DNA of 64,000 nt from Doryteuthis pealeii (GCA_023376005.1 CM042147.1:120778556-120842555); one strand, 5' to 3'; counted from the first letter of the stretch, positions 1-13,285 are shown. Translations and numbers: made by a program. The notes: generated by a model not told the origin, from the sequence alone.

Positions 1-188
1 TCCCCTTTTCACTAGCGCTTGACCAGGGACATTTTTTTTTGTATGTGGTGGAGTACCGCACCTACTATCAGTTCCCCACTTTACCACACTGGTCCTAGCT
101 GTGCTACTCATACTCTGAGTTGGCACGGACCGGTATTGAACCCGGAACCTTGTGATTCCTCAACGGATGTGCTATCCACTGGGCTAAT
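1..188 (-). repeat. tRNA-derived SINE, family B, cut by the window edge
   Basis: Reverse complement of the family whose head reads TAGCTCAGTCGG (A box) ... GGTTCGATACC (B box). The same insertion is at 40785-41017 in the other copy. Confidence 0.8.
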
Positions 189-386
189 ACAGAAATATCA
201 TCTGTACACTTAATATTGAGGTGTTGAAATTTTATTTTCAATCAGTGTATATATTTGAATTGGCAAAAATATTAGCCATATTTTGCAGTATATGTCCTTC
301 CCCCCCCCCCAAATCAGTCTGTATCATATAAGTCTCTCTATGAATCACTGTTGTTTAAGCAATCTGAGTCCTTTCTTTATCAAACC

Positions 387-560
387 TACAACATGGATCT
401 CCATGACTCTTCCTCACCTCCTGCCCCTATCAGCCATCGCTCATGGCAGGTCCTCTGCACAGCATCCAGTAGCCATGTAGAGCTGATCGATTTAGTTTTT
501 TGCTGGCCAACCTATACTGGTGTGTCCATGTGTAGGTGCCCATAGGATAATGTCACTTAT
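387..560 (-). repeat. Single decayed LINE tail
   Basis: Same block as in the arrays; the counterpart is 41218-41400. Confidence 0.6.
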
Positions 561-689
561 GAATCACTGTAGTTTAAGCAATCTGAGTCCTTTTTTTTAT
601 CAAAATGACTTGATTCAGCATTAAATGACCCAAAAAGGGTTGATATGCCGTAAAACCAAAACTGTAATTTATTTTTAAGAAAATATTTT

Positions 690-850
690 AAATGTTTTTG
701 CAGTTACCTTGAAATGGTGTGGGGGGGGAAGAAAAAGAAAAACACTGGGATGCATGGATATAATTTTACTGTGTCCTTTTAGATTTTTATGTGTTAGGGA
801 CACAGGATGCGTGCTTGTCAGTATTTCTGGGCACAGATACACTATTGGCA
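690..850. repeat. Repeat D (about 125 bp)
   Basis: The same sequence lies at 41525-41665 and, inverted, at 55930-56060. The core reads ACTGGGATGCATGGATATAA. No coding or pol III signal. Confidence 0.55.
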
Positions 851-971
851 ATAAATTACAACTCATATGCAAAGATATGTAATAATAAAAAATCCACTCA
901 TTATTTTAGAACACCCCTCCCACTATAGGAACATCAACCCTTATTTTTTTATTTCTTCATATATTCCGACA

Positions 972-1550
972 TGTCGGTGGGGCATTAGAATGCACCTCTG
1001 CAGAGGGGTAAGATTCCCCCAATGGGGCCACCTGTTGGCCATGGGTGGTGACCCGTAATGCTTAAGGACGGAGTCTTGGTGGATGAGCAGTCCATGACCT
1101 GCAACACTCCACTTAGAACCTTACTTAGGCTAGACGGGCAGTCAGAGAGGTCCCCTCTGATCAATCGGCTGGTCACGTCAAGCCCTAGCACCTATATGAT
1201 TGCCCCAACCCTATTGCTCTTATAGCAAGCCCCAACACTTTTTATCATATGGGTGCTAGAAGGCAGTGGCTGAGGGTCTACATGTCCTGGGAATGACGTT
1301 AAACTCTATCTGATGGTGAGGTTCCAGTTTTGGAGGTTTGGGGAATGTGGAGCACCCCTTCATCACCATTGCTCCCTGGTCCACTCTGACCCGGAGTGGT
1401 AGTACCTGTTAGGGTCCCATCTATGGGTTAAATAGAAAAATGTATTTATAAAAAAATTGTATTATCCATTAAGAATTGATTTATTTCAAAACTTTATCGG
1501 CATTAAATGACCCACTGAGGTTGATATGCTGTAAACCAATCCAAATCTTC
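972..1550 (+). repeat. Repeat C, full-length interspersed element of about 580 bp
   Basis: Runs from GGGGCATTAGAATGCACC to a 3' end with GCATTAAATGACCCACTGAGG and an AAAC-like tail. At least six other copies lie in the window. It has no ORF and is probably a SINE-like or non-autonomous LINE derivative. Confidence 0.8.
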
Positions 1551-2260
1551 ATATATTTTGTGTTAAATTTAGTGTGTTTTATCACAGACAGAAAATATAT
1601 ATATATAAGACAGTAATGAATCTTTATATATACATCAGGTTTTGGTAAATCGCAATCCATAAAGCGTGCAAGTCGGAGCTTAATGGCACTTCTATATTCA
1701 TAATTATCCCAGCATATTAACTTTTCCTTTTTATTAACATTTTATATGTGAGAACTGACTCTATGCTGTCTATAGAATGCTTTTTGTATAACTTTGAAAA
1801 TAAAACAATTAACGACAAAGTAAATATATATACACATTAACTATCACCAGGGCTTGGTTTTTGAGCAAAAATAATAGAGATTTGATTTACATTTGTGAAG
1901 ACAATTAAAAAATAAAATTTAAATGATAACAGCATGGATTTTTTTTTTCATTTAATATTTTAGATAGTAGACATTAATATTTCTTTTCAGAGTAGTTGGA
2001 TCAATGCAAAGTCTATTTTTTTACATAGGGATTTAAATGGGGCATCCCACGAGGATTCAACTCATGATTCAGTAATAATGGATCTGCAGGACTAACTTTT
2101 TAAAAATCCCCCTCTACCCTGGTGACACCAGGTGGCCGCTGCTAGTTTGAAAATGTGTATATATATGGTTGTATAGTTATATGAATACATAAGTAGTAAG
2201 TCCAGCCACATATAAGCATAAATATGCGTGTGTGGGTAGATTGGAGATAGTAGATCAGCA

Positions 2261-2299
<39 letters not shown>

Positions 2300-2604
2300 T
2301 GTGTGTATACATGTATTACAGGCTTTTCAGAAAAGAAATGAATGAAATCAGAATAGTTTACATTCGTTCCTTCTTGGCAAAGAAATCCCACACAAAACTA
2401 AACTATAATTATCAAAATTGTTGAGTATTCATCTAAATTATTGTTTTGTTTTTGTTACTAAGGTGACCCTTAATTAATGTGGCCGTTTACTTTTTGAATA
2501 TGTCAAACAAGCTAAGCAAATGTGATTTAGAATAAAAAGTGTTCTATCTATCTATCTATCTATTCTAAATTTGAAGTTTGGTAATTTTCTATTTCTTTTT
2601 GCAG

Positions 2605-2666
2605 GACGACTCTGATCAAAAGAAAGGATCAGAAATTAGAGAGATTATTTATATTGTTCCAAGCCA
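2605..2666 (+). CDS. MROH1: Out-of-order copy of MROH1 exon 19
   Basis: A 62-nt exon identical to 42848-42909, with the same TTTTTGCAG acceptor and GTGAGT donor. It lies upstream of exon 1, where it cannot belong to the same transcript order, so it is probably part of a misplaced haplotype fragment. Confidence 0.8.
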
Positions 2667-2717
2667 GTGAGTATCTTAAAATTCAATTTCTCAGTTCGGC
2701 ATCATCATCCTACTTAC

Positions 2718-3590
2718 AACGTGGATCTCCATGACTCTTCCTCACTTCCTGCCCCTATCAGCCATCGCTAGTGGCGGGTCCTCTGCACAGCATCCATGCA
2801 GAGCTGATCGATGTAGTTTTTTTGCTGGTCAACCCACACTGGTGTGTCCATGTGTAGGTGCCCATATAATATCACTTATGAGCTCATTCTTGCTTCTCCA
2901 GAGACATGCACAGATCTCCCTAACTCTTCTTGGCCAGCAGCCTCTATCAGCCATCGCACCTGGCAGGTTCTCTGCACAGCAGAGTTGATTAATGTGGTTT
3001 TTTGCTGGTCAAACCATATTGGTGTGCCCATAGAATAATATTACTTATTATCTTGTCCTTGTTTCTCCAGAGACATGAATTGATCTCCACTGCTCCTGGC
3101 AGGTCCTCCACACAGCATCCAGTATCCACACAGAGCTGATCAATGTAGATTTTGCTGGTCGACCCACATTGGTGTGTCCATGTGGTGTATCCATAGGATA
3201 ACGTCACTTATGAGCTTGTTCTTCCTTATCCAGAGACATGCTGGACATTTTTCAGTTACACTACATAAAAATCTTTCTAGTCTGCATGTATTCTTATCTT
3301 AATTAATCAGCAGAGTTGATTGATGTGGTTTTTTGCTGGTCGAACCACACTGGTGTATCCATAGAATAACATCACTTATGAGCTCATCCTTGTTTCTCCG
3401 TAGACATGAATTGATCTCAGTGACTCTTCCTTGCCAACTGTCTCTATCAGCCATTGCCCATGACAAGTCCTTTGTGCAGCATCCAGTATCTATGTAGAGC
3501 TGATTGATGTAGTTATTTATTTGTGTGTAGATACCCATAGGATAATGTCACTTATGAGCTTGTTCTTCCTTATCCAGAGACATGGTATTT
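2718..3590 (-). repeat. Tandem array of decayed LINE tails
   Basis: About four units of 150-250 bp each repeat the minus-strand block ELISDVILW.H..STSK ... IDQLC.DTGCC.EDLP, all with frame breaks. Related blocks sit at 387-560, 41218-41400 and 42956-43485. The fourth unit (3241-3584) is missing from the other copy of the segment. Confidence 0.7.
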
Positions 3591-3913
3591 ACCTCATACT
3601 CCACTTGTATGGGTTAGACACAAGGCTCTATTAACGTGCGACCACTCACAAACCGAAGCTCATGGGTGGCGGGTGAAAAGTTGCATTGATCCCTTCGGCA
3701 TTCCCCCTCAAGGGAGGCACCTCAGGCACTGGGGAATAAACCCAGCCCTGCCCCATTAAATCAAGGGGGCAGGTGTTGCCTGGTGTTGCCTGAAAAAGAG
3801 ATTTTATCTCGAAAATTCAAGAATAAATTACAGGTTAACACACAACACCATTGTTACCTTATTGTTTTTTCTTTACACCTGCATTGTGATAGCCTTCAAA
3901 ATCAACCTCCAAA

Positions 3914-3951
<38 letters not shown>

Positions 3952-4163
3952 TATATATATATATATATGATGAGGTAAAGAACTCACTTTCTCTTCTATA
4001 AACATAAATGTACGTATTTTGCTTTGAATAAAGTCAGACTGATGATGTCTTCGTGTCAGAAGGACAAAATATTTCTCTCCTACTTGGACTTGTTTGAGTC
4101 ATTATTTTGTTCACTTTTCCTTTACCTCACCTCATACTGTCGGATTTCTCCAACCCTCCTATC

Positions 4164-4199
<36 letters not shown>

Positions 4200-4953
4200 T
4201 ATGGTTTCTGTCTATCAAATCATCCATGATGAGCTTGGCTTCCATAAAACAAGAGTGCATGTAGCAAGATGGGGATTATCCTGAACGAGAACAACTATAT
4301 TAGAAAAGAGAGGAAGAAGAATAAGAGATAGTAAAGGTTTTAAAAAAATAGTGATGAGCACAAAACCGTTGTCATGATTTTGACCCGGGCGTGAGCCACC
4401 CCCCACCCCCACCGAATGGAGAATTGAATGTCAACCGGAAGTTTCAGGTGTTGACCGGAACCAGAAGTCACGTGGTGACTTGGAACGACGAAGAAAAATA
4501 CCAGCCTCTTTTTGCTTTGAAGGTTGTAGGGTATGGACAGACCGGACCTCTAGTCCCAGTGGTGGGATACAGTAATTTAACAATGTCCTCTCTCTCTTTC
4601 TCTCTGCCTTTCCTTCTCTCCGACACAACCCACGAGTTGAGCCTACCCTGGAAACAAAAGCTAAGCAGCTTGTGAAGATATATTTCTCGCGTTGTACTTT
4701 TTTATCAACAAGATGACCGCCACGTGCAGAACACCTTTTTAGAGTCGTGAATTTGGAGGCCCGTTGACAAGACCCACTATACAATATATACCGCCACCAC
4801 CACGTTACATGCATATAATTTTTGGATCTCCCTCATGTATATTTTTAGTTACCAAACAAATTCACTCTCCTGTTTATAATTATGTCTTTGGTTTTATGTT
4901 TTATTGTCTACGTTGTAATGTGGATTATTCATTGTATCTTTTCTATCTTACAG

Positions 4954-5091
4954 CGTGGTTGTGAAGGCTTTTGAGAAGCTTCTAGAACGAGCTGCTCTCA
5001 AAGACCTAGTTAATCATTTAACAGAGAATAATTATTGGCAAATGTTTGAAGATCCTGAAGCATACCCTGAGGCCTTCACTATCCTTGCCAG
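4954..5091 (+). CDS. MROH1: Out-of-order copy of MROH1 exon 20
   Basis: A 138-nt exon identical to 44806-44943, with intact splice sites. Its context is the same as for the exon 19 copy. Confidence 0.8.
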
Positions 5092-5120
5092 GTAAGATTT
5101 GAAATATAAATTATATATGG

Positions 5121-5390
5121 AGGTATGTGGTGTAATGGTTAAAGTCGTAGGAAATGGACTCGTTGACCCAAGTTCAAATCCTGGACAAGGCTGTTTGCAT
5201 TTCACATTGGGAAAGGTATGCATCTAACTACTCTCCCTCCAGATATGGGTAAATAGTAGGACAGACTGGGCTCTTTAACCATGGCTAGGTAACCAGTCTA
5301 GGAGAAGGAAAACTCTGAATTCAAACTTGTTAAACTCCACTTAAGAAATTGACCTTGTGTCACATCCTGCTCAGGCGGAGGGGTTGGTAT
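5121..5390 (+). repeat. tRNA-derived SINE, family A
   Basis: The head has an A box (TGGTGTAATGG) and a B box (AGTTCAAATCC). A body of about 200 bp ends with the CGGAGGGGTTGGTA tail. Several copies lie in the window. Its tail abuts the mariner-like element at 5391. Confidence 0.85.
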
Positions 5391-5602
5391 GTATACAGGG
5401 TGTCCATGAAGTCCCGCTACAAGTTGAAAATGTATCAACAAAGATGGCGGTCATGTTGAAGTGCAATAATAAAAAAGAATATATTAATATTAAACCTTTA
5501 AGAGTTGAAATTTTATATGATCTTTTACAAATAGATTTTATCATTTGTACAATGTAAGTTATTAAATGTTCAATTTTAAAACTGTTTCAAGACTTTGTGG
5601 AC

Positions 5603-5608
<6 letters not shown>
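5391..5608 (+). mobile_element. Mariner-like MITE of about 218 bp
   Basis: The ends are ACAGGGTGTCCATGAAGTC and, inverted, GACTTTGTGGACACCCTATA, flanked by TA on both sides as in Tc1/mariner insertions. No transposase. The counterpart is 45220-45437. Confidence 0.75.
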
Positions 5609-5650
<42 letters not shown>

Positions 5651-6070
5651 ACTAAGCTTGGTAATAAAGTGCGGGTGTCACTAACACCTATATAAACAAA
5701 TACATTAGCCATTGATCACCCACATCTTACTTACAACAAACCGCTCCTAAAACTAATTTAAAAAAAAAAAACTCATTAGCCATGTACCTTCACCGCAGAC
5801 ACATATGTATGTATATATATATATATAAACAAAAAAACAATTGAAAATAATTTAACCAGAAGATGGTTTTCACTGAACAAATGGATATGTCACTTGACCA
5901 GTACAATGTCTGCACATTTTTTTTGGCTTATTTTTGAAAACTTCTTTTTTTTTTTAAATTTCTTTAAAAAAAAATTTTCCCAAAAATATTTTCCCCAGTC
6001 AAAATTAGTTGCAATGAATCAAAACAAAAAAAACAACATAATATTCCTATTTATCTTATCACTTTTGTTC

Positions 6071-6122
<52 letters not shown>

Positions 6123-6302
6123 AAAAAGTCGGCAGAGTGGCCTATTGTGGTATCAGAGATGAAAAGGCAGGTCTTATCCGTTTGAAGAACAGGGACAAAA
6201 AAAAAAGGAACAATAAATCATTCTGAATTCTCAAGTGACAAATGGACACATGATGTCCAAAGACACACCCACAAATCCAAGAAAAAACATTTGTCTCACT
6301 AC

Positions 6303-6400
6303 AAAGTGAGCATCTACCTAGGAACCACAAGCTTCTGGGTTTAATATCGCCCCCGCCCCCACTCAAGATATGAGTAGCAAGGGATCTATCTCTCTCTTTT
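6303..6400 (+). repeat. SINE family B head, cut by the gap
   Basis: Tail of the duplicate segment; the same element is whole at 46453-46674. Confidence 0.65.
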
Positions 6401-6500
6401 NNNNNNNNNNNNNNNNNNNNNNNNNNNNNNNNNNNNNNNNNNNNNNNNNNNNNNNNNNNNNNNNNNNNNNNNNNNNNNNNNNNNNNNNNNNNNNNNNNNN
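6401..6500. other. Assembly gap of 100 N
   Basis: Exactly 100 N, the conventional length for a scaffold gap of unknown size. It separates the duplicate segment from the part of the gene starting at exon 1. Confidence 0.98.
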
Positions 6501-7047
6501 GAGAGATTAGGCCATATGTTGTAAAAAAAACTGAAATCTGTTATCAACGCATTGTTCTTCATCCTTCCTTTGAGTTGTGGAAGAAGGAGGCTAACTTAGT
6601 CACTGAAAGGGAGCCAGTCTTTCCTCTTGCCTTCTCCTGCCTTTCAATCAACACATGGCTATAATTGAAAGTGACAGTAACACATGTTATGTTTATTATT
6701 TGAACTCTGTCAGTAATAGTCTTTTTCCTTTCTTTTTTACAAAAATGTTTTGTTTTTTTTTTTAGATATGTATTCATTGGCTTTTAGTTGATAATAAAGA
6801 AATTAATGATAGCAATTTGTTCTGTTAATGTAGAACAGGGATTTAAAGAATTAGTTGTCATGTGCAGCCCCTCATGATAGACATATGTAATTAATGTGGC
6901 CCTCATGACATACATATGGAATCCATGCAGCCCTAGGGGGCTGATCAGTTTGACATGTCGGATTTAAACGTTTTAAATTTTCTTTTATGTTCCTGTATTG
7001 TTTACTTTCATTTAAAAAAAAATGTTTTCCAATTAAAATTTTCCCAG

Positions 7048-7193
7048 GTTTTATGGCCATTCTTAATGGAGTACTTAATGTCAGAGCAACATACAAGGGC
7101 AATGAAAAGTATTTGCAGAAGTCTTGCCTTTTTAGCTCTCAAAAAAAAGAAGACATATTGATGATTATGAAATTGATTTCGAAGATTATGGAT
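7048..7193 (+). CDS. MROH1: MROH1 exon 1 (first visible), frame broken at an A8 run
   Basis: The acceptor is TTTTCCCAG. The exon opens VLWPFLMEYLMSEQ and runs on through ICRSLAFLALKKK, the MROH1 block that precedes the NLPRP motif. In the assembled frame a stop follows the A8 run at 7141-7148. One A fewer would give an acidic stretch rich in D and E and a GT donor at 7194 with the phase needed by the next exon. The donor (GTTGAA) is weak, so the 3' end is uncertain. Confidence 0.65.
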
Positions 7194-10100
7194 GTTGAAT
7201 TCATTTTTTTTTTTAATTTCTGGAATGATTCTGCATATTTTCACTTTTAATCTCATTTCACAAAACTTATAGAAAATCTGTTTGTGAATTTACTATAAAA
7301 TGCATTGGAAATGGTTTTACTATAAAATGCATTGGAAATGGTTTTACTATAAATGCATTGGAAATGGTTTTACTATAAATGCATTGGAAATAATTTTACT
7401 GTTAAAAATTCATTAGAAATGGTTTTACTTAAATGCATTGGAAATGATTTTACTATAAAATGCATTGAAAATAAATTTTACTGTTAAAAATGCATTTGAA
7501 TGGTTTTAACTATAAAATGCATTGGAAATGGTTTTACTATAAAATGCATTGGAAATGGTTTTATTACTAAATGCATTGGAAATGGTTTTACTACTAAAAT
7601 GCAATGGTTTTACTACTAAATGCATTGGAAATGGTTTTTACTACTAAAATGCATTGGAAATGGTTGACAATAGAGTTGCATTAGAAATGATTTTAATATA
7701 AATGAAGAATGTAATATTACATATAAAGAAAATCACTGATGTTCCTAAGTTGGATAGTATAACTAAGAAGGAAGAATCCTATATCAAGTGAATATGGAAG
7801 CGCGTGGTGTATGGTTAAAGTCATAGGAAATGGACTCGTCGCCCCGAGTTCAAATCCTGGATGTGGTAATAAGCATTTCACTTAGCGCTAATACCCTTGG
7901 AAAGGTATGAATCCAACTCTCCCTCCAGCTTAATAATACTCCAAATAGTAGGGCACTGGGCTCTTTAACCTTGGTTAGGCAACTGGTCTAGAGAAGGAAA
8001 ACTCTGAATTCAAACCTGTTGAACTCCACTAAGAAATTGACCCTGTGTCACATCCTGCTCGCGTGGAGGGGGTTGGTAAATTTTTATATGTCAAGTGAAT
8101 ATTCATGCAAAAAAGTCCTTTTTCCATTTGGTCATAATCTTTGATGCAACACAGAAAAACATAAACTTTGACAGTAATTGTTTTATTCAATTATTAATTA
8201 TCTATTGATTTTTAAAAAAAATTATTTATATATATTTATTTCTTTATTAATTTTTTCAGCCAACTTACCCAGACCACATGACATAATTGCTCGACTTTTT
8301 GTAAGTAAAATATTTTTTATGTTTACTGGTGTTTATTTTTTTTGTTTTGTGTGTGTGTGTGTGGCGACGACGACTCTGAGGGTAGGACTTTTCAAGATCA
8401 AGTCTATTTTGAAATAATAAAAATTCTCTTGACTTGAACCAGCATGAACAATTATTTTAATTCACTTTTATAGCTTTCTTTTTTTTCATGCCTTAATGTT
8501 GTATACCCTTTTTCCTTTCTTACTTCTATTATTCTTCTGCTCATCTTTGGTATCTTACGTTCCTCTTCTAGCGTCTGGACTTCGTCTTGGTGGTCTGTCG
8601 CACTTAATTCATTTCTTCTTCTAGATCTGTCTTGTTGCCAAGACATTCATCAACCACAAAACCATATTATTTATGTAAGCTTTATTTACTTAACTAACAT
8701 CTTCATCTAACTAACATAGCGCGCGTATGCAGTGAGCTCCAGCTAAGGCCTTATCTGCTGACGTCCAAGCTGAAACTGAGAGCCAACAGGTCCACCTGAC
8801 TTCACGTATTTCATGGCTTTCTGTAATATTCCATGGAAAGTCCCGCCATGATATGAAAAGGGGTCATCCCTTCAGAAATACAGGGGGTTGACAATAATCT
8901 ATGCACAGATTATGTAACATTAAAATGTTAATTTGGACACGTTTTACTGACAGTGTCACAAAGAAAAAAAATAACATGGCTTTTTTTATTTTTGTGACTG
9001 TCAGATAACATGATATACAAGTTATTCATTAAGTCTTATAGGAGTTTTAAAATACATCAACAATAATGGTGGTGATATTGAAGTGCAATAATCAAAAAGT
9101 ACATTGAGAAAAAAATTCAAGGCCTGAACTTGCATTTATTTTTTGGTAATCTGAACATTAGCTACATAAATGAGAGTAACCTCCCCTTGTTTCTTTCACT
9201 TTGAGGAAGCCTTATGTTTTTGGTCGGCCATTTTCATTTCAACATAAATCTACACTGAAAATACGAATTTGTTTGAATCAATACACCTGCATGTCTTAAC
9301 ACGAAAATATCATAAAATGTGTTCTTAATTTTGCTTACGCATTATATGAAATGGACTTGATTGTTATTAAGAACACATTTTATGATGTTTTCGTGTTAAA
9401 ACATATTAAAAAAATATATATATATATAAGAATGAAAGTCTCTCTCTCTCTCTCTCTCTCCCTCCCTTCTTCCCCCTTCCCTTCTTCCCTTCCCCTTCTT
9501 CTCCCCTTTTTTTATTCATATGGTTCTTATCCTGTATTTGAAAGCCTCTGTTTAATAATTTTCACTTCAGGTGTTATCGGCCATCCAACCAGTGATGGAG
9601 GTCGTGGGATATACATTTTGAATTTTATGAAAAATATGACACCAAACCTCTGCAGTGAATTAGAGGAATTATGGGATACTGTTATACCCAAACTTATTGT
9701 TTACATTGAAGGTAATATATATTTTATAATTATACTGTCACATACACAATTATTTTTGATTTATAATAACTATCCATATGTATATCTTGGGCTAGATGGG
9801 CGGTTGGAGAGGCTCCCTCCAATCAATCAGCTGGTCACGTCAAGCCCTAGCACCTATATGCCCTTGTGCCTATTGCCCTATTGCCAAGCCCCAACCCCTT
9901 TTTATCATATGGATGCTAGAAGGCAGTGACTGAGGGTCTACATATCCTGGGAATGACGTTAAACTCTGGTGAGGTTCCAGTTTTGGAGGTTTGGGGAATG
10001 TGAAGCACCCCTTCATCACCATTGCTCCCTGGTCTACTCTAAACCGGAGTGGTAGTACCTGTTAGGGTCCCATCTATGGGTTACATGAGTTGATAGACAA

Positions 10101-13100
10101 AATTGTATTATCCATTAAGAATTGATTTATTTAAAAACTTTGTCTGCATTAAATGACCCACTGAGGTTGATATGCCATAAAACAAAACAAAACAAAACCA
10201 AAAACTGTTGTGCTGACAAAAAATCTCATAATATGCCATCCTGTATCATTACAGAAACATAAATATGAGGGGAATCCCCAAAATAAGAGTACACAGGAAA
10301 ACTGTTCGTGTGAATATTGGCAACACTGTTGTGTTAGTTGTGCATCCACCTGCACCTGCCTTAATTACACTCAGTCTTGGCTTGGCAGTTATTTCTGATG
10401 GAGCTTCCGATTGAAGAGTGAAGTTTGCACAGTTATTTGTTTTTAGAATGTAAAAGTATTAAACTGATTGAAATTCATCCCCAATTAATGGAAGTGTATG
10501 GCGAGTCATGCATGGATGTCAAAAACATCCGCAAGTCGTGTTTGCAATGATGACGAGATTCAACACTTCCTAAATGACTTGGTGTTGATGACATAAAGGG
10601 AAAACATTCAAACACTTATTTTATATGTTCAAAACTACTGTAATGCAATATAAATCAATGTAATACCGTAAATGAACAATGTAATCTAGACCTTGGTGTA
10701 GCCTATCGTGTTTAACTGAATATTCCAAACATATTAATATCTACTTACTCTTTGAAATATTTTCTTTCTAGAAAATTCTGACACTGAAGAGGAATGGCCC
10801 CAAAAGAACTGGGAAGATCTTTTACTGAAGGTAATGGATTTAGTTCTACTATTTCTTCATTTTCTTTCTTTCTTTTTTTTCTTAATAATTCTTTGTTCTT
10901 GTTGAAAGTAATCAGTAACAGGTTGATTTTTCTCTCCTTTTTTTCCTTGGTGATGATATAAATAAAACATGAAGTCTTAATGACATCAAACTTACATTAA
11001 AGAAAGATACATATAAACAGAAATCCTAAACTCATGAGTGTTTTGAAACATAATTTTATCTTTCTAAAAACTTGTTTTGTACATATGACAAAAATTTAAA
11101 TTCAGTTCTTAATTGCTTGTTGAGTTGAAGTGATAACAAATGTATTCCTTTAATTCATTTCCTTTTTTACCCCCAAAAATGTAACAATTTAAAAAAAGCT
11201 AACAATTAAACATGTATCCTTATTTTTAGGTGGAAAATTTTGCATATTCAAATGAAAAATAATTGTTTATTCCGTGAATAGTTTATTTCTTTTTTTATTT
11301 ATGGTTTTTGACTTACACTGATTAAGAATTAATATATTTTGTTCTAAAAAAAATGAAGTCCTTATAAGACAAAAAATTAAATTCAGTTCTTAACTGTGTG
11401 TTGAGATAAAGTGAAAAAAATGTATTTGTTTTTACATGCTTTTTTGTACTCCAGAAACTGAAGAGTTCCACAAATTGATTGATTTTTTTTTTTATTATGA
11501 AATTATAACATTTAATCAATAAAAATCAAAAACTAAATTTTGTACTTTTCTGAGTTATAAACATATTAAAATGTATGCATGATTTTAATGCTCAATGACA
11601 TCTCTTTTCTGTGTTATAAGTCATCACGTAGATAGTAAAACAGACACAATTGCTTTATATACATATATACTATTTATTCCAGATGTTGTCTAAATCACTG
11701 GATATTAAAATGTATGCATGATTTTAATGCTCAATGACAACTCTTTTCTGTGTTATAAGTCATCACGTAGATAGTAAAACAGACACAATTGCTTTATATA
11801 CATATATACTATTTATTCCAGATGTTGTCTAAATCACTGGATATTAAATGTATGCATGATTTTAATGCTCAATGACAACTCTTTTCTGTGTTATAAGTCA
11901 TCACGTAGATAGTAAAACAGACACAATTGCTTTATATATATATATATGCTATTTATTCCAGATGTTGTCTAAATCACTGGATATTATGCAAAATGAGGAT
12001 TGGACAGAAAGTTTAGGAGAAGCTTTCAGTCAACAAATTGCACTGTACAACAATATGCCAGCTGAAAAGGTAAGTAACCCAACTCTTTTGAAAAAAAAAG
12101 GACCAAGTAACCAATAGGCACCCCAGTTGGGAGCAGTTTTGAAAGGAACACCTTTTTTTTTTTCATTGAAACTCCCGGTTGTTTATTTACAAACAACAAA
12201 CTTTTTTTTTGCATTAGAATTTCACTGTAAGATTTTTTTAAAGTTTGTTCATGTATTTTCACAACCCCGAGGCACGTTTTTATACTAAATTAGTTTTCAA
12301 TATTAATTTTTTTTTAAATTAGTTATTTCATGTTGTTAATTCAATAGGAATTTTTTTTAATTATAAAACTTTAAACAAGACACATTTTTATATTAAAATA
12401 GTTTTTGTTTAATCAGACGAAAAATGCAGATATGTTTATTTAAATGAAAATATTTTTTATTTACAAATATTTTTTATGTTTATTTAGATAAAAGGATGTT
12501 GTTTGAAAATGGTATCACACAATTTATAAAGTTTATTTTCCATGTGCCTCTCGTACCACAACTGGAAGTGTACGGTGAAAAGCAAAAAGTGTTCCTTTCG
12601 AGGCGGCTCCCAACTGGGGTGCCTATTGGATACTTGGTCTGAACAAAAAAATATTTTTGTTTATAGAGCATTTCTTGACTGAGTCAAGACTGATAAAATA
12701 CACAGGAGAGGAGTTTTAGATATGATTTTTAAATCTTATGCCAGTTATACATAATATTGAATAGTGCGACTTTTCCTATATGTTTTTTGTTTCTCTGTCC
12801 ATAATTCATGTCACATAAAAGTAAATGGATATATAAAATTAATAAATGAATTCTGCCCCGATTCAAATGTCCAACATGGAGACAGTCAAGCAAGTGACAT
12901 GTCCATTATGTCTGTAACAAAGCATCAGTTGTGTTCCTGTCCATGGACTGGGTTTTCATTTCGGATGTTTCTGTTTCCGCAATCATATATTCTATCGCCA
13001 TGATAGAATATATGATTGCGGAAACAGAAATAGGTAAGGGAGTTGAGGTGGAAAATAGAAATAGGAAAATAAATAAAAAAGTGTAAAAGTTTATTTGTCT

Positions 13101-13249
13101 TTTTTTTTTTTTTTTTTTTATTATGCTAATTTGTTTGGGCCATGGTGGGACTAGTTTTAGTGATAAAAGTACTGTTGCTCCAAGTCTTTTTAGTCAGATT
13201 CTTGCCTTGATGAGCTAGTAAGGAAAACTGTTAATTGGTTGACCTGACT

Positions 13250-13285
<36 letters not shown>

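Larger units (their letters stand above)
1..6400 (+). repeat. Second copy of the 40829-46545 segment (probable alternative haplotype)
   Basis: Position 1 aligns with 40829 and about 6385 with about 46545. The two run collinearly with only scattered mismatches plus large indels: 1742-2320 and 3241-3584 are absent from the right copy, and 45964-46260 is absent here. The exons inside are identical. The copy ends at the N gap and continues left of the window. Confidence 0.9.

Noticed and set aside
4431..4814. 127-codon minus-strand open frame, also present at 44283-44666
   Set aside because: It lies inside the intron before exon 20. The few differences between the two copies mostly change amino acids, so there is no sign of protein constraint, and no domain is recognisable.
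9351..9929. 192-codon plus-strand open frame
   Set aside because: Only its middle (9571-9711) is a real exon; the rest is microsatellite, intron and repeat C.
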